A stretch of 33,373 nt of DNA from Actinomycetales bacterium (GCA_017882885.1 JADGOQ010000125.1:1-33373), one strand, 5' to 3'. Shown: positions 8,439 through 16,730, counted from the stretch's first letter. Program-made: numbers and translations. Notes: generated by a model from the letters alone, not told the origin.

Positions 8439-8660
8439 ATGTCACATCACAGCCATGACCCATTCGCTGAGATGAGCGAATCCACACGTGCCGAACTGGC
8501 TCGTCTCGGCATCGCGTCGCTCGACGACGCCGCCGCCATGCCACGGGAGAAGCTGCTCGAGTTGAAGGGCGTCGGCCCGAACACGCTGGCCCGTATCGTC
8601 GCAGTTCTGGAGGGCAACGAGGGCGAGACGGGCGACAGGGATCCGAGCGGGCCGGAGTGA
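8439..8660 (+). CDS. small helix-hairpin-helix protein
   Basis: A 73-residue protein with a strong ribosome site (GAGGAGGAG) 5 nt ahead of ATG 8439. Residues 16-58 form a single helix-hairpin-helix unit: ARLGIASLDDAAAM, then LLELKGVGPNTLARIVAVLE with the GVGPNT hairpin that contacts DNA backbone phosphates in this fold. The C-terminus is short and acidic. Such lone HhH proteins are widespread and usually of unknown role; nonspecific DNA binding is the family expectation. It is transcribed divergently from the hydrolase/CHAT operon across a 186-bp gap and could share control with it, but is probably independent. It ends 7 bp from the convergent MptB gene. Confidence 0.8.
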   Translation: MSHHSHDPFAEMSESTRAELARLGIASLDDAAAMPREKLLELKGVGPNTLARIVAVLEGNEGETGDRDPSGPE

Positions 8661-8667
8661 CCGGCGG

Positions 8668-10170
8668 TCAACCAGCTCTGATCCGCCGCACCTCAGCCGT
8701 GGCGGCGGCGCCGAGCGCGCCCAGGAGGCCGATGGCAACGGGGATGCCCGCCCGCGGGAACCAGAGCGCGACAGCGTAGCCGTCGGGCACGTTCAGGAAG
8801 ATGAGCAGGGTGGTCATGACCGCCACTACCGTGACCATCCGCCGCGTCCGCACCGCGAACGGCACCAGCGGGAGGAACCACAGCAGGTACCACATGCGGA
8901 TGGCCGGTGAGAGCGCGACCAGCGCCACGAACGCGAGCGCCAGCGCGCGCACCGCCGCGCGGGTGGCGTGCTCATGCGCCGGCGCCACCACCCGCCGGTA
9001 CGCACCCAGGAATAGCGCACCCACCACCACCACGAACACGGCCAGGCCAACCCGTTGCGCAACCGCAACGGCGGGCACCGTCCACGTGTCCGCATGCCCG
9101 AGCAGTGCGCCCACCTCACCCACCGCCAGCCCGACGGCCGTGGTCAGCGAGGTCCACATGTAGCCCGTGGCGACGCCGCGCGGCACCACCCACGCCAGCC
9201 CGAGCCCCGTGCCGAGGCTCAGGGCGAGCACCGCCGTCGCCACGATCCCGCCGCCCACGACGAGGCCGCGAGCGACCCTCGCGAACGTCGCCGGACGTTC
9301 CGCCGCTGCGGTCGCCGCCGCCCACGCGAGGACCAGGAACGGCAGCGCGAGCGCCGCCGGGGACTTCACCATCACGGCGAGGGAGAGCACCGCACATGAC
9401 CAGCCGAGCGACCCCCGCAGCGCCAGCACGAGCGCGGCGAGCACGCCGGCCACCTGCAGCGCATCGTTGTGGCCGCCCCCAACCACGTGGATGAGGACCA
9501 GCGGGTTCGCCACGGCCAGCCATAGCGCCAGGGCGGCGACGTCGTCGTCATGGCCGAGCCTGCGCGCCACCTCGGGCACGGCCCAGGCGATCACGGCCAG
9601 CCCCGCGACCGCGGCGAGCCGCAACAGCAGGAGCGCGACCAGCAGGTTCCCGCCCGAGACGGCCGCGCACAGCCGCGCGACCAGGAGGAACACCGGACCG
9701 TACGGCGCCATCGTTTCCAGCCAGGCATACGACGTGCTGGCCACCCAATCGGAATCGAGCTCACCGACGGTGTGGTCGTAGGGCGAGAGGCCCTGTTCCC
9801 ACAGCAGCCCCTGCGCGGCGTAGGAGTACAGGTCCCGGCTCCAGAGCGGCGCGGCCACCACCAGCGGGAGAGCCCACAGCGCAATTGTCCGCTGCCACTG
9901 GCGCACCCCCAGCCCGGCGTCGCGGAGCCACCACCACGCACCGGCGAGGAGCGCGGCGCCCGCCAGGCAGAGCAGCGCGGCCAGCGGCGACCCGCCCGCC
10001 GGGGCGGTCAGCTCCCAGCCCGGCCGCAGCGGCTCGGCACGGACCGCGGGGACGGCGGCGGAGGACCACGACGTCGCCGCGACCAGCACCGAGGCCAAGA
10101 ACCCGGCCGTCACGCCCGCGCGCGTGGCGCGGGTGAGGCCCGGCCCGGCGCGGACGACGGCCTCGACCAC
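8668..10170 (-). CDS. mptB: MptB-family polyprenol-phosphomannose alpha-1,6-mannosyltransferase
   Basis: A 500-residue polytopic membrane protein with about 12 hydrophobic helices. Family marks are the loop SPYDHTVGELDSDWV, the YGPVFLLVARL helix, and ANPLVLIHVVGGGHNDALQV, whose NP...GGHND motif is characteristic of MptB and related GT-C mannosyltransferases. These use polyprenyl-phosphomannose outside the membrane to lengthen mannan backbones of lipomannan-type glycolipids. The start taken is GTG 10170, six bases after the kinase-like gene's stop; the GCGAGG purine stretch is very close to it, so a start some 20 codons further in (GTG in GVTAG) remains possible. It is probably cotranscribed with the upstream kinase-like gene and converges on the HhH gene. 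The exact acceptor is not deducible. Confidence 0.85.
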   Translation of the reverse strand: MVEAVVRAGPGLTRATRAGVTAGFLASVLVAATSWSSAAVPAVRAEPLRPGWELTAPAGGSPLAALLCLAGAALLAGAWWWLRDAGLGVRQWQRTIALWALPLVVAAPLWSRDLYSYAAQGLLWEQGLSPYDHTVGELDSDWVASTSYAWLETMAPYGPVFLLVARLCAAVSGGNLLVALLLLRLAAVAGLAVIAWAVPEVARRLGHDDDVAALALWLAVANPLVLIHVVGGGHNDALQVAGVLAALVLALRGSLGWSCAVLSLAVMVKSPAALALPFLVLAWAAATAAAERPATFARVARGLVVGGGIVATAVLALSLGTGLGLAWVVPRGVATGYMWTSLTTAVGLAVGEVGALLGHADTWTVPAVAVAQRVGLAVFVVVVGALFLGAYRRVVAPAHEHATRAAVRALALAFVALVALSPAIRMWYLLWFLPLVPFAVRTRRMVTVVAVMTTLLIFLNVPDGYAVALWFPRAGIPVAIGLLGALGAAATAEVRRIRAG

Positions 10171-10176
10171 CCCTCG

Positions 10177-10815
10177 CTACCCGGCGAGCCGGGCTGCCTT
10201 CACCTTCGCCGCGGCCACGATCATCTGGGCGCAGGTCTCGGTGTCCAGCTGGATCGTGTTGAGGACCAGGTCGAAAAGGTCGATGTCGAGGGGGCTCCAG
10301 TCGACTAGGTCGATCGACATCTGGGAGCGGACGTCGTCCTCCCACTGCTGCCGGTCGGCGGCATCCTTCAGGGAGATGTTGTGTTTGCTCGCGGCGCGCG
10401 CGATCCGGTCCCGCACGGGTCCGTCGAGCTTCACGTGCAGCACCTTCGGCCAGTCGGCCAGGACCACCGTGGCGGTGCGGCCCTGAATCACGCCGCCCTG
10501 GGCAGCATCGGCCAGAACCTCCGTGGCCATGCGGGCGGCCATTCTCTCGTGTTCCTTCTTCACGCCCGGCAGGAGGCGGTCGAACATGCGTGGGTTGTGT
10601 CCCGTGGCGCCCACGAGGAACCAGATGGCTGAATCCTTGCCGCCGGTGTCCTGGGCGGCCTGGATCTCCTCGCTGGAGAACGCCTGCTGGCGGAGGGCGA
10701 CCCCGAGCAATTCGGCCACCCGTGCCGCGATCTCCTCCATGCCCGCCCCATAGGTTCCCCACATGGTGACAACCAGCTTGTCGGCGGCCGGAACCTCGTC
10801 GTCGTTCACCGTCAT
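10177..10815 (-). CDS. cytidylate kinase-like family protein
   Basis: A 212-residue soluble protein. Its N-terminal stretch LVVTMWGTYGAGMEEIAARV (about 14-33) corresponds to the degenerate P-loop segment of the cytidylate-kinase-like family, where others read REYGAGG; it lacks the canonical Gly-Lys-Ser/Thr of true kinases. The later part (KVLHVKLDGPVRDRIARAA, then Asp-rich helix and LVLNTIQLD) matches the family pattern of AAA-like NMP kinases of uncertain substrate. ATG 10815 has GAGGAGGAC as ribosome site and a probable promoter at 10875-10904. It precedes mptB by 6 bp, so the two are likely one transcript. A regulatory nucleotide-binding role is as likely as CMP phosphorylation. Confidence 0.75.
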   Translation of the reverse strand: MTVNDDEVPAADKLVVTMWGTYGAGMEEIAARVAELLGVALRQQAFSSEEIQAAQDTGGKDSAIWFLVGATGHNPRMFDRLLPGVKKEHERMAARMATEVLADAAQGGVIQGRTATVVLADWPKVLHVKLDGPVRDRIARAASKHNISLKDAADRQQWEDDVRSQMSIDLVDWSPLDIDLFDLVLNTIQLDTETCAQMIVAAAKVKAARLAG

Positions 10816-10874
10816 GACGTCCTCCTCAACCGCGCCATCAGCGCGACATCACCACGAGAAATGGGGACATTGCC

Positions 10875-10904
10875 ATCCTAGTTGGGCGCATTCGGGCTCG
10901 TCAG
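10875..10904 (-). promoter_or_regulatory. probable promoter of the cytidylate kinase-like gene
   Basis: On the minus strand CTGACG (10904-10899) and TAGGAT (10880-10875) stand 18 bp apart, giving a start near 10868 and a leader of about 50 nt. The first copy of a 10-bp direct repeat falls inside the spacer. Confidence 0.4.
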
Positions 10905-10926
10905 CCGATCGGTGGACGCATTCGGG
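10887..10926. repeat. 10-bp direct repeat, 30-bp pitch
   Basis: CGCATTCGGG occurs at 10887-10896 and 10917-10926, exactly 30 bp apart, about three helical turns, so both face the same side of the DNA. They lie between the divergent kinase-like gene and catalase, one copy inside the former's promoter. A regulator site is possible; chance cannot be excluded. Confidence 0.35.
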
Positions 10927-11059
10927 TGATCCCGCCGACGGGCGGTGACGGACAGCGGGATACCGGCGCCCGGGAATCGGCGACCATTGTCCCTGCCGAT
11001 TCGCGGAGCGGGCGGGTAACGTGAGGTGGATCGAATTGACCATCCCAAGGAGAGATGTG

Positions 11060-12640
11060 ATGACCGACTTCCCGATGCCGGAACCGGGCGTGGACCCGTC
11101 CGGATCAACCACGGCCAGCGGCGCCCCCGCCGTCAGTGACCGCAACTCCCTCTCGCTGGGCTCGAACGGCCCACTCCTGTTGCACGACGTCCACCTCGTG
11201 GACACCCTCGCCCATTTCAACCGCGAGAACGTCCCCGAGCGCCGTCCCCACGCCAAGGGCGCCGGCGCCTTCGGCGAGTTCGAGACGACGTCGGACGTCT
11301 CGGCCTACACCCGCGCGGCGCTGTTCCAGCAGGGCGCGAAGACGCGCATGCTGGCACGCTTCTCCACGGTGGCCGGCGAGCTCGGCTCCCCCGACACCTG
11401 GCGCGACGTGCGCGGCTTCGCCCTGAAGTTCTACACCACCGCGGGCAACTACGACATGGTCGGGAACAACACCCCGGTATTCTTCATCCGGGACCCCATG
11501 AAGTTCCCGCACTTCATCCGCTCCCAGAAGCGCCTGCCCGACTCGGGCCTCCGGGACAACCACATGCAGTGGGACTTCTGGACACTCAACCCCGAGTCGT
11601 CCCACCAGGTCACCTACCTCATGGGTGACCGCGGCCTGCCGAAGTCGTGGCGCAACATGAACGGCTACAGCTCCCACACGTACATGTGGGTGAACGCCGC
11701 CGGCGAGCGCTTCTGGGTGAAGTACCACTTCCACACCCAGCAGGGCATCGAGAACCTCGACGGTGCCGAGGCGGAGCGCATCGCAGGCGCGGACGCGGAC
11801 TTCCACCGCCGCGACCTCTACAACGCCATCAAGGGGGGCGACTTCCCGAAGTGGAAGCTGTCCGTCCAGGTGATGCCGTACGAGGACGCCCGGAACTACC
11901 GGTTCAACCCGTTCGACCTCACGAAGGTGTGGCCGCACTCCGACTACCCACTCATCGAGGTGGGTGTGATGACCCTGAACGAGAACCCGAAGAACTACTT
12001 CGCGCAGATCGAGCAGGCAGCTTTCGCCCCCGCGAACGTGGTTCCCGGCATCGGCTTCTCGCCGGACAAGATGCTGCTCGGCCGCGTGTTCGCCTACGCG
12101 GACGCCCACCGCGCGCGCATCGGGACCAACTTCGACCAGCTCCCGGTGAACCGTCCCATCGTGCCCGTGAACGTCTACCACGCCGACGGGCACATGAACT
12201 TCCTCGACACCGGGGACCAGGCGGTGTACGCGCCCAACACCGCCGGCCGCTCGTACTCCGACTTCGAGGGGCCGGTTCCCGAAGGTTGGGAGGCCGACGG
12301 CGACATGGTGCGCCAGGCCTACAAGCTGCACGCCGAGGACGACGACTTCGGCCAGGCCGGCACCATGGTCCGCGAGGTGTTCGACGACGCGCAGCGCGAC
12401 CGTCTCGTGGGCACCGTCGCGGGCGCCCTGCTCGGCGGCGTCACGGGCGAGGTGCTGCAGCGTGCGTTCTGGTATTGGAAGTCGGTCGACGCGACGGTCG
12501 GCGCCCGGATCGAGGCCAAGGTGCTGGCCGGCAGCGGCGCGCCCGTCCCCGGCCTCGAGGCCGCCGAAGCGCGGGCCGAGGCGGCGGGAGCCATCCCGCA
12601 GGTGGACACCTACGCCGAGGGAGGCGTCAAGGAGGTCTGA
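11060..12640 (+). CDS. katA: monofunctional haem catalase
   Basis: A 526-residue clade-3-type small-subunit catalase that dismutates hydrogen peroxide in the cytoplasm. Visible are the distal His64 in [12 protein letters not shown], the [11 protein letters not shown] haem-site segment, the block [18 protein letters not shown] with the catalytic Asn (about 137), and the proximal haem-ligand Tyr346 in [14 protein letters not shown]. Length is normal for the family. The chosen start ATG 11060 has AAGGAGAG at 11047-11054; the frame is open upstream (another possible start 13 codons earlier) but the ribosome site favours 11060. A perfect 12-bp hairpin follows the stop. No OxyR or Fur-type regulator is encoded here; a 30-bp-pitch repeat lies upstream. 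Confidence 0.97.
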   Translation: MTDFPMPEPGVDPSGSTTASGAPAVSDRNSLSLGSNGPLLLHDVHLVDTLAHFNRENVPERRPHAKGAGAFGEFETTSDVSAYTRAALFQQGAKTRMLARFSTVAGELGSPDTWRDVRGFALKFYTTAGNYDMVGNNTPVFFIRDPMKFPHFIRSQKRLPDSGLRDNHMQWDFWTLNPESSHQVTYLMGDRGLPKSWRNMNGYSSHTYMWVNAAGERFWVKYHFHTQQGIENLDGAEAERIAGADADFHRRDLYNAIKGGDFPKWKLSVQVMPYEDARNYRFNPFDLTKVWPHSDYPLIEVGVMTLNENPKNYFAQIEQAAFAPANVVPGIGFSPDKMLLGRVFAYADAHRARIGTNFDQLPVNRPIVPVNVYHADGHMNFLDTGDQAVYAPNTAGRSYSDFEGPVPEGWEADGDMVRQAYKLHAEDDDFGQAGTMVREVFDDAQRDRLVGTVAGALLGGVTGEVLQRAFWYWKSVDATVGARIEAKVLAGSGAPVPGLEAAEARAEAAGAIPQVDTYAEGGVKEV

Positions 12641-12646
12641 TCGCTG

Positions 12647-12679
12647 GCCTCCCCCCGCGGCACGGCTGCGGGGGGAGGC
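12647..12679 (+). terminator. terminator hairpin after catalase
   Basis: A perfect 12-bp stem (GCCTCCCCCCGC against GCGGGGGGAGGC) with a 9-nt loop begins 7 bp after the catalase stop. It is followed by TTCCC rather than a long T-run, as usual for GC-rich actinomycete terminators. Confidence 0.75.
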
Positions 12680-12726
12680 TTCCCGTCCAGCCTCCCGGCC
12701 CACGCCCCGTCGGACACCAAGGACCC

Positions 12727-13482
12727 ATGAACTCGCTAGACCGCACATTCGCCATCCTGAACGCCCGGGGTCCGAAGTGGCCGGTCGTCATCGTGGCGCT
12801 CGTCGTCATCCTCGGGGGCACAGCCCTCCTCGTCTGGCTTGGCGGCGAGGTGGTGGAACGCGACTGGCCCACCACCTACGACCCCACCGTCGGCCAGTGG
12901 TTCATCGACGCGCGCACGCCACTGCTGACCTCCCTCGCCACGGCCGCGACCTTCATGGGTGGGTTGCTCTGCATCGGCACGCTGAGCGTGTTGGTCGTCA
13001 TCTTCTTCCTCGTCCGGCGGCGCTGGACGGCAGCGCTCACAGTTGGCGTCACCATGGCCCTGTCCGGCGTCGTGACCCTCGTCGTCAAGAACCTCGTGCG
13101 GCGCGCACGCCCATCGATCGACGTCGTCCTGGGCACTCCGGACACCCAGTTCTCCTGGCCCTCCGGGCACACCTTCAACTCCACGGTGTTCTACGGACTC
13201 CTCGCCGGGTTCGTCATCCTCTGGCTCCGCTCACGCTGGGCACGCGCTCTGGTGGCCCTGGGCTGGCTCGCGCTGGTGGCGTGCGTGGGTCTGAGCCGGA
13301 TCTACCTCGGCTACCACTGGCTCACCGACGTGATCGCGGGCTTCGTCCTCGGTCTGGTCGTGCTGGCGATGGTGGCGCTGGTCCACGAGTTCTGGATCCG
13401 GCGCGACTCCCACCTGCGCAACATCGAGGACGACTCCCCCGCGGGGGGGAAGGACCTCGTCCACAGGGAGGGTTCGCGCTGA
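12727..13482 (+). CDS. PAP2-family membrane phosphatase
   Basis: A 251-residue membrane protein starting at ATG 12727, 86 bp after catalase. It has about six helices and all three parts of the PAP2 active site: KNLVRRARP (Lys121, Arg128, Pro129), PSGH (145-148) and SRIYLGYHWLTD (Ser190, Arg191, His197, Asp201). Members remove phosphate from phosphatidate, diacylglycerol pyrophosphate or undecaprenyl pyrophosphate on the outer membrane face; which one applies here is unknown. The ribosome site is poor (only AAGGACC close to the start), so expression may be low. The short charged C-terminal tail is cytoplasmic. A 7-bp palindrome (GGTCTCG/CGAGACC, 13503-13519) after the gene may terminate it. 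Confidence 0.9.
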   Translation: MNSLDRTFAILNARGPKWPVVIVALVVILGGTALLVWLGGEVVERDWPTTYDPTVGQWFIDARTPLLTSLATAATFMGGLLCIGTLSVLVVIFFLVRRRWTAALTVGVTMALSGVVTLVVKNLVRRARPSIDVVLGTPDTQFSWPSGHTFNSTVFYGLLAGFVILWLRSRWARALVALGWLALVACVGLSRIYLGYHWLTDVIAGFVLGLVVLAMVALVHEFWIRRDSHLRNIEDDSPAGGKDLVHREGSR

Positions 13483-13509
13483 AGTCGCTTGATGCGCCAA
13501 GCGGTCTCG

Positions 13510-13615
13510 GCGCGAGACCTCCCCCTCGGCGCACACCCTCACCCCCGGATGGCGCACCCCCAGCGCGAGACCTCCCCCTCGGCGCAGACCCTCACCCCCG
13601 GATCGCGTACCCCCA
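13510..13615. repeat. two tandem 53-bp repeat copies
   Basis: Copy 1 is 13510-13562 and copy 2 is 13563-13615; they differ at only three positions. Each begins GCGCGAGACCTCCCCCTCGG and contains CTCACCCCCGGAT, so the minus strand carries several G-runs. Copy 1 starts inside the palindrome GGTCTCGGCGCGAGACC. The 13483-13675 gap holds only this repeat and the next gene's promoter. Confidence 0.85.
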
Positions 13616-13663
13616 GCCCCGCCCGCGCGCCGGACGGACGAGAAGCGCGCCGCACTCCCGCAC

Positions 13664-13675
13664 TAGCCTGATCCC
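13664..13675 (+). promoter_or_regulatory. leaderless-type promoter of EamA gene
   Basis: TAGCCT (13664-13669) ends exactly 6 nt before GTG 13676, and no ribosome site is present. This is the arrangement of leaderless actinobacterial transcripts, in which RNA begins at the start codon. Confidence 0.6.
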
Positions 13676-14590
13676 GTGAGCACGACCCGGACCAACCTGA
13701 TGCTGGTGGTCACCGCCGCCATCTGGGGTTTCGGCTTCGTGGCGCAGCGCGAAGGCGCGCAGTACGTGGGTGCCCACTCGTTCAACGCCGCCCGCTTCAC
13801 CCTCGGGACGCTTTCGCTCCTCCCGGTGATGGCGATACTGCGGTCGCGGACTTCGACGCCGTTCCGCCCGCCACGCCGCCCGCGCGTGACCGTCGGCTGG
13901 GGCGCGGCGGCCGGCATCGTCCTGTTCGCGGCCTCCACACTCCAGCAGGTGGGGATCGCAGCCACCACGGCCGGCAAGGCCAGTTTCATCACCGGGCTGT
14001 ACATCGTCCTCGTCCCCGTCCTCGGGATCGTGCTCGGTCACCGCACCAATGCGCGCACGTGGGCGGGGGTGGCGCTCGCCGTCGTCGGGCTGTACCTGCT
14101 CTCCTTCGTCCCCGGTTTCTCCCTCGCCGCGGGTGACGGCCTCGTACTCATCGCGGCCTTCTTCTGGGCCGTCCACATCCTGGTGATCGACCGCGCCAAC
14201 CTTGACGTCGACCCCCTGGAGCTGTCCACCATCCAGTTCGCCACCTGCGCCGCGCTCAGCGCCGTGGCCGCCGCCACCACGGAGGAGGCGCCGTTCACGG
14301 GCCTGGGCCGCGCCGTCGGGCCGGTGCTCTACGCCGGCCTCATCGCGGTGGGGGTGGCCTACACGCTGCAGGTCGTGGCGCAGCAGTGGGCCAGGCCGGC
14401 GCACGCGGCCCTGATCCTGAGCCTCGAGACCGTGTTCGGGGCCGTGGGTGGCGCGATCCTGCTGCGGGAGACGATGTCCGCACGCGGCTACCTGGGATGC
14501 GCGCTCATCCTCGCGGGGATCCTGGTCTCACAACTGCGGCGCCGCGTCCCAACCGGATCAGGCGTGGCCCTTCCAGCCGGAGTCCCGTGA
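13676..14590 (+). CDS. EamA (DMT superfamily) transporter
   Basis: A 304-residue membrane protein with ten hydrophobic helices in two five-helix EamA halves. The first starts at NLMLVVTAAIWGFGFVAQR, with the family's N-terminal W-G-F pattern, and the second at about residue 155 (GLVLIAAFFWAVHILVID). The loop before helix 10 contains ETVFGAVGGAILLRE, the E...G...L.E signature of the family. These proteins export metabolites or amino acids; the substrate is unknown. The GTG start lacks a ribosome site but has a -10 box 6 nt upstream. Its last 33 bp overlap the end of the convergent DinB-like gene. Confidence 0.92.
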   Translation: MSTTRTNLMLVVTAAIWGFGFVAQREGAQYVGAHSFNAARFTLGTLSLLPVMAILRSRTSTPFRPPRRPRVTVGWGAAAGIVLFAASTLQQVGIAATTAGKASFITGLYIVLVPVLGIVLGHRTNARTWAGVALAVVGLYLLSFVPGFSLAAGDGLVLIAAFFWAVHILVIDRANLDVDPLELSTIQFATCAALSAVAAATTEEAPFTGLGRAVGPVLYAGLIAVGVAYTLQVVAQQWARPAHAALILSLETVFGAVGGAILLRETMSARGYLGCALILAGILVSQLRRRVPTGSGVALPAGVP

Positions 14591-15100
14591 AGTGGCCCGC
14601 TCGAGCATGCCGCGCACGTAGCCGACCTGCCCGATGTGCTGCGTGATGTCGTTGATGACCGAGACGATCCGTACCGCCGCGGTCACGGGCGGGTCGAAGC
14701 GCGTGTCGACGATCCGCCCCCAGTCGTCCTCCACCAGCGCGGAGATGGTCGCCACGGTCCGGGCATGGACGGCGTCGTAGTAGTCCACCAGGAGGCCCGG
14801 GTCCTCCACGGTGAAGGCGGCGACGTCGTCGGGCCCCTGGCCGTACCCCACGGCGCGCACGGGGAACGGCAGCGCGAACCGGTCCGCCCACCCCTCCGAG
14901 GTCCAGAGTTGGGGGGAGCCGTCGAGACCGGCGATGTGGTCGTCCTCCACCCGTGCCAGGTGCCAGACGAGCCAGCCGATCGAGTTGGCGCCTGGGTCCG
15001 GCTGCCACCGGACGTCCGCGGCGCTGAGGCCGGCGAGCGCCACCGGCAGGAGTTCGTGGACGCGTTCGAAGGCGTCGAGGACGAGATGGGTGCAGTCCAT
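14558..15100 (-). CDS. DinB/DUF664 family protein
   Basis: A 180-residue four-helix-bundle protein of the DinB-like/DUF664 family. The N-terminal helix DCTHLVLDAFERVHELLP, the segment SIGWLVWHLARVEDDHIAGL with paired His residues, and ITQHIGQVGYVRGML near the end carry the three His positions (WH, DH, QH) that bind a divalent metal in this fold. Related enzymes are thiol transferases using mycothiol or bacillithiol, but most members are uncharacterised. I chose ATG 15100 because GATAAT ends 6 nt upstream; the frame is open for 17 more codons that are not family-like. It converges on and overlaps the EamA gene by 33 bp. Confidence 0.85.
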   Translation of the reverse strand: MDCTHLVLDAFERVHELLPVALAGLSAADVRWQPDPGANSIGWLVWHLARVEDDHIAGLDGSPQLWTSEGWADRFALPFPVRAVGYGQGPDDVAAFTVEDPGLLVDYYDAVHARTVATISALVEDDWGRIVDTRFDPPVTAAVRIVSVINDITQHIGQVGYVRGMLERATSRDSGWKGHA

Positions 15101-15112
15101 GTCCCCATTATC
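15101..15112 (-). promoter_or_regulatory. leaderless-type promoter of DinB-like gene
   Basis: On the minus strand GATAAT (15112-15107) ends 6 nt before ATG 15100. It matches five of six bases of the -10 consensus, and no ribosome site is visible. Confidence 0.6.
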
Positions 15113-15180
15113 GGCGTGACGGTACGGGGCGGCCGGATCATCGCGGCGCATTAGCCTTGAACCCCGAAGGAGGTGTCGGC

Positions 15181-15885
15181 ATGGGCCCGGTCGACGACGT
15201 CACCGCGATTGCGGGGATGCTGCGCGGGCGCCGAACCCTCGTGGTCACCGGTGCGGGCATCTCCACCGACGCCGGGGTCCCGGACTACCGTGGTTCCGGC
15301 GCACCGGAGCGGGCGACGGTGGAGTACGGCGACTTCGTTCTCTTCGAGTTGTGGCAGCGCTACCTCTGGTGGCGCAACGAGCTCAGCTGGCGCACCCTCG
15401 ACGCCGCGCAGCCCACTGCCGGGCACCACGCGCTGGCGCGACTCGAGCACGCCGGCCTGGTGGCCGGAGTCGCCACCCAGAACGTGGACCGGCTCCACGC
15501 CCGCGCGGGCTCCCAGGTGGTGGCGGAGCTGCACGGACGGTTCGACACCGTGGTGTGCCTGCACTGCGGGGCCCGGTTCACTCGCGCGCACGTCTCCGAG
15601 CTCATCAGGGCGGCGAACCCCGGGCTCGCCTTTCCCGCGGTCACGCTGGACCGCATCGCCCAGGCGCTCGCCGGCGCCTGCGACGTCGTCCTCGCCGTGG
15701 GCACCTCGCTCGTGGTCTCCACCGGCATGTGGGTGGTGATGCAGGCGGTGGAGGCGGGGGCGCATCTTGTGGTTGTGAACCGGGGACCCACCCAAGCGGA
15801 CCGCATCGCGGACCTGCGAGTGGAGGGCGGCGCGAGCGAGGTGCTCGCGGGCGTCGCCACAGCCCTCCTCGGGGGGACGCAGTGA
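15181..15885 (+). CDS. Sir2-family NAD-dependent deacylase, zinc region shortened
   Basis: A 234-residue sirtuin that should remove acyl groups from lysines using NAD. Present are VVTGAGISTDAGVPDYRG (21-38), ATQNVDRLH (98-106), the catalytic His118 in ELHG, one zinc pair C126/C129 (CLHC), and the late NAD-binding GTSLVVSTG and VVVNRG. Missing is the stretch that normally follows: the second CxxC and the conserved P-D-V-x-F-G-E block. Here NPGLAFPAVTLDRIAQ runs straight into ACDVVLAVGTSL, about 50 residues shorter than typical actinobacterial relatives, and in frame. The start ATG 15181 has GAAGGAGG 8 nt upstream. It overlaps the mutase gene by GTGA. Zinc binding and activity are doubtful. Confidence 0.85.
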   Translation: MGPVDDVTAIAGMLRGRRTLVVTGAGISTDAGVPDYRGSGAPERATVEYGDFVLFELWQRYLWWRNELSWRTLDAAQPTAGHHALARLEHAGLVAGVATQNVDRLHARAGSQVVAELHGRFDTVVCLHCGARFTRAHVSELIRAANPGLAFPAVTLDRIAQALAGACDVVLAVGTSLVVSTGMWVVMQAVEAGAHLVVVNRGPTQADRIADLRVEGGASEVLAGVATALLGGTQ

Positions 15886-16640
15886 CCGCGCCGCGCACGG
15901 GCCACCTGGTGCTGCTGCGTCACGGCGAGAGCGTCTTCAACGCCACCAGCACGTTCACGGGGCTGCTCGATGTCGGCCTCTCCCCTGCCGGCGAGCGCCA
16001 GGTGGGCGTGGCCGCCCAGCTCCTGCGGGCCGCGGGACTGCACCCGGACGTCGTCGTCATGTCACCGATGCGGCGCGCGGCCCGCACGGCGGAGCTGCTG
16101 CTCGGCCACCTGGGCGTCGACGCGCCGCTCGAGATCACCTGGCGCCTCTCGGAACGGGACTACGGGTGCCTCACCGGCGTGTCGAAGAAGGTGGCCGTGG
16201 AACGTCACGGCGACGAGGCGTTCTTCGGCTGGCGGCGCACGCTGCACGGCCGGCCGCCGGCCGCCTCGCCGGAGCAGCGGGCCTCGTGGACTGATCCGGC
16301 GCCGCTTCCCGACACCGGACCGCTGGTGGCCGGGGCGGGCGAGTCGCTGCACGACGTCGTCGAACGTGTCCGACCGCTGTGGGACGAGGACCTGCGCGCG
16401 CGGCTCGCGGCCGGTGCGTGCGTGTTCGTGGTCGCCCACGGCAACTCGTTGCGGGCGCTGTGCGCCGTGATGGAAGGCCTGTCCGACGAGGAGGTGGAGA
16501 ACCTCAACATCCCCGCCGGCCACCCGCTGCTGTACGCCGTCGACCCCGCCGGTCGCGTCCACCCGCGCGGCGGTCGCTACCTGGACGACGACGCCGCGCG
16601 GCGCGACGCCGCCAAGGTGGCGGCCGAGGGCGGCACCTGA
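15882..16640 (+). CDS. gpmA: 2,3-bisphosphoglycerate-dependent phosphoglycerate mutase
   Basis: A 252-residue histidine-phosphatase-superfamily enzyme interconverting 3- and 2-phosphoglycerate in glycolysis. Visible are LLRHGES with phospho-acceptor His14, the SERDYGCLTG segment with Glu91, VVAHGNSLRAL with His186, and the mutase-specific NLNIPAGHPLLYAV near the end. The stretch at 104-145 is the usual lid, with HGRPPAASPEQ in place of the common RPPP run. Length is normal. GTG 15882 overlaps the Sir2 stop (GTGA), with GGGGGGAC just upstream, so translation is coupled. Linkage to a sirtuin may be regulatory or incidental. A second, housekeeping mutase elsewhere is likely, so this may be a paralogue. 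Confidence 0.88.
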   Translation: MTAPRTGHLVLLRHGESVFNATSTFTGLLDVGLSPAGERQVGVAAQLLRAAGLHPDVVVMSPMRRAARTAELLLGHLGVDAPLEITWRLSERDYGCLTGVSKKVAVERHGDEAFFGWRRTLHGRPPAASPEQRASWTDPAPLPDTGPLVAGAGESLHDVVERVRPLWDEDLRARLAAGACVFVVAHGNSLRALCAVMEGLSDEEVENLNIPAGHPLLYAVDPAGRVHPRGGRYLDDDAARRDAAKVAAEGGT

Positions 16641-16673
16641 ACCGCGGCCTCGAAGCGGGCGTGAGCCGAGGCA

Positions 16674-16730
16674 CGTCACCGCGTGCGATGTGACGAATGC
16701 CACGCCGCCTGCTCGCGTCCCTGCTAGGTT
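16674..16730 (+). promoter_or_regulatory. possible promoter and dyad upstream of YegP-like gene
   Basis: TAGGTT (16725-16730) is a plausible -10 box about 40 nt ahead of the start. Further upstream CGTCAC (16674-16679) and GTGACG (16690-16695) form a 6-bp inverted repeat with a 10-nt centre. No good -35 box is seen. The rest of the 16641-16768 gap is featureless. Confidence 0.35.

Noticed and set aside
11105-12748. 547-codon open frame antisense to catalase
   Set aside because: It mirrors the catalase coding sequence and runs through the terminator hairpin.
13510-13615. CRISPR array
   Set aside because: Only two abutting 53-bp copies without unique spacers and no cas genes.
16674-16695. Riboswitch or attenuator ahead of the YegP-like gene
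   Set aside because: Only a short 6-bp inverted repeat is present, upstream of the likely -10 box, so it would not be in the transcript.
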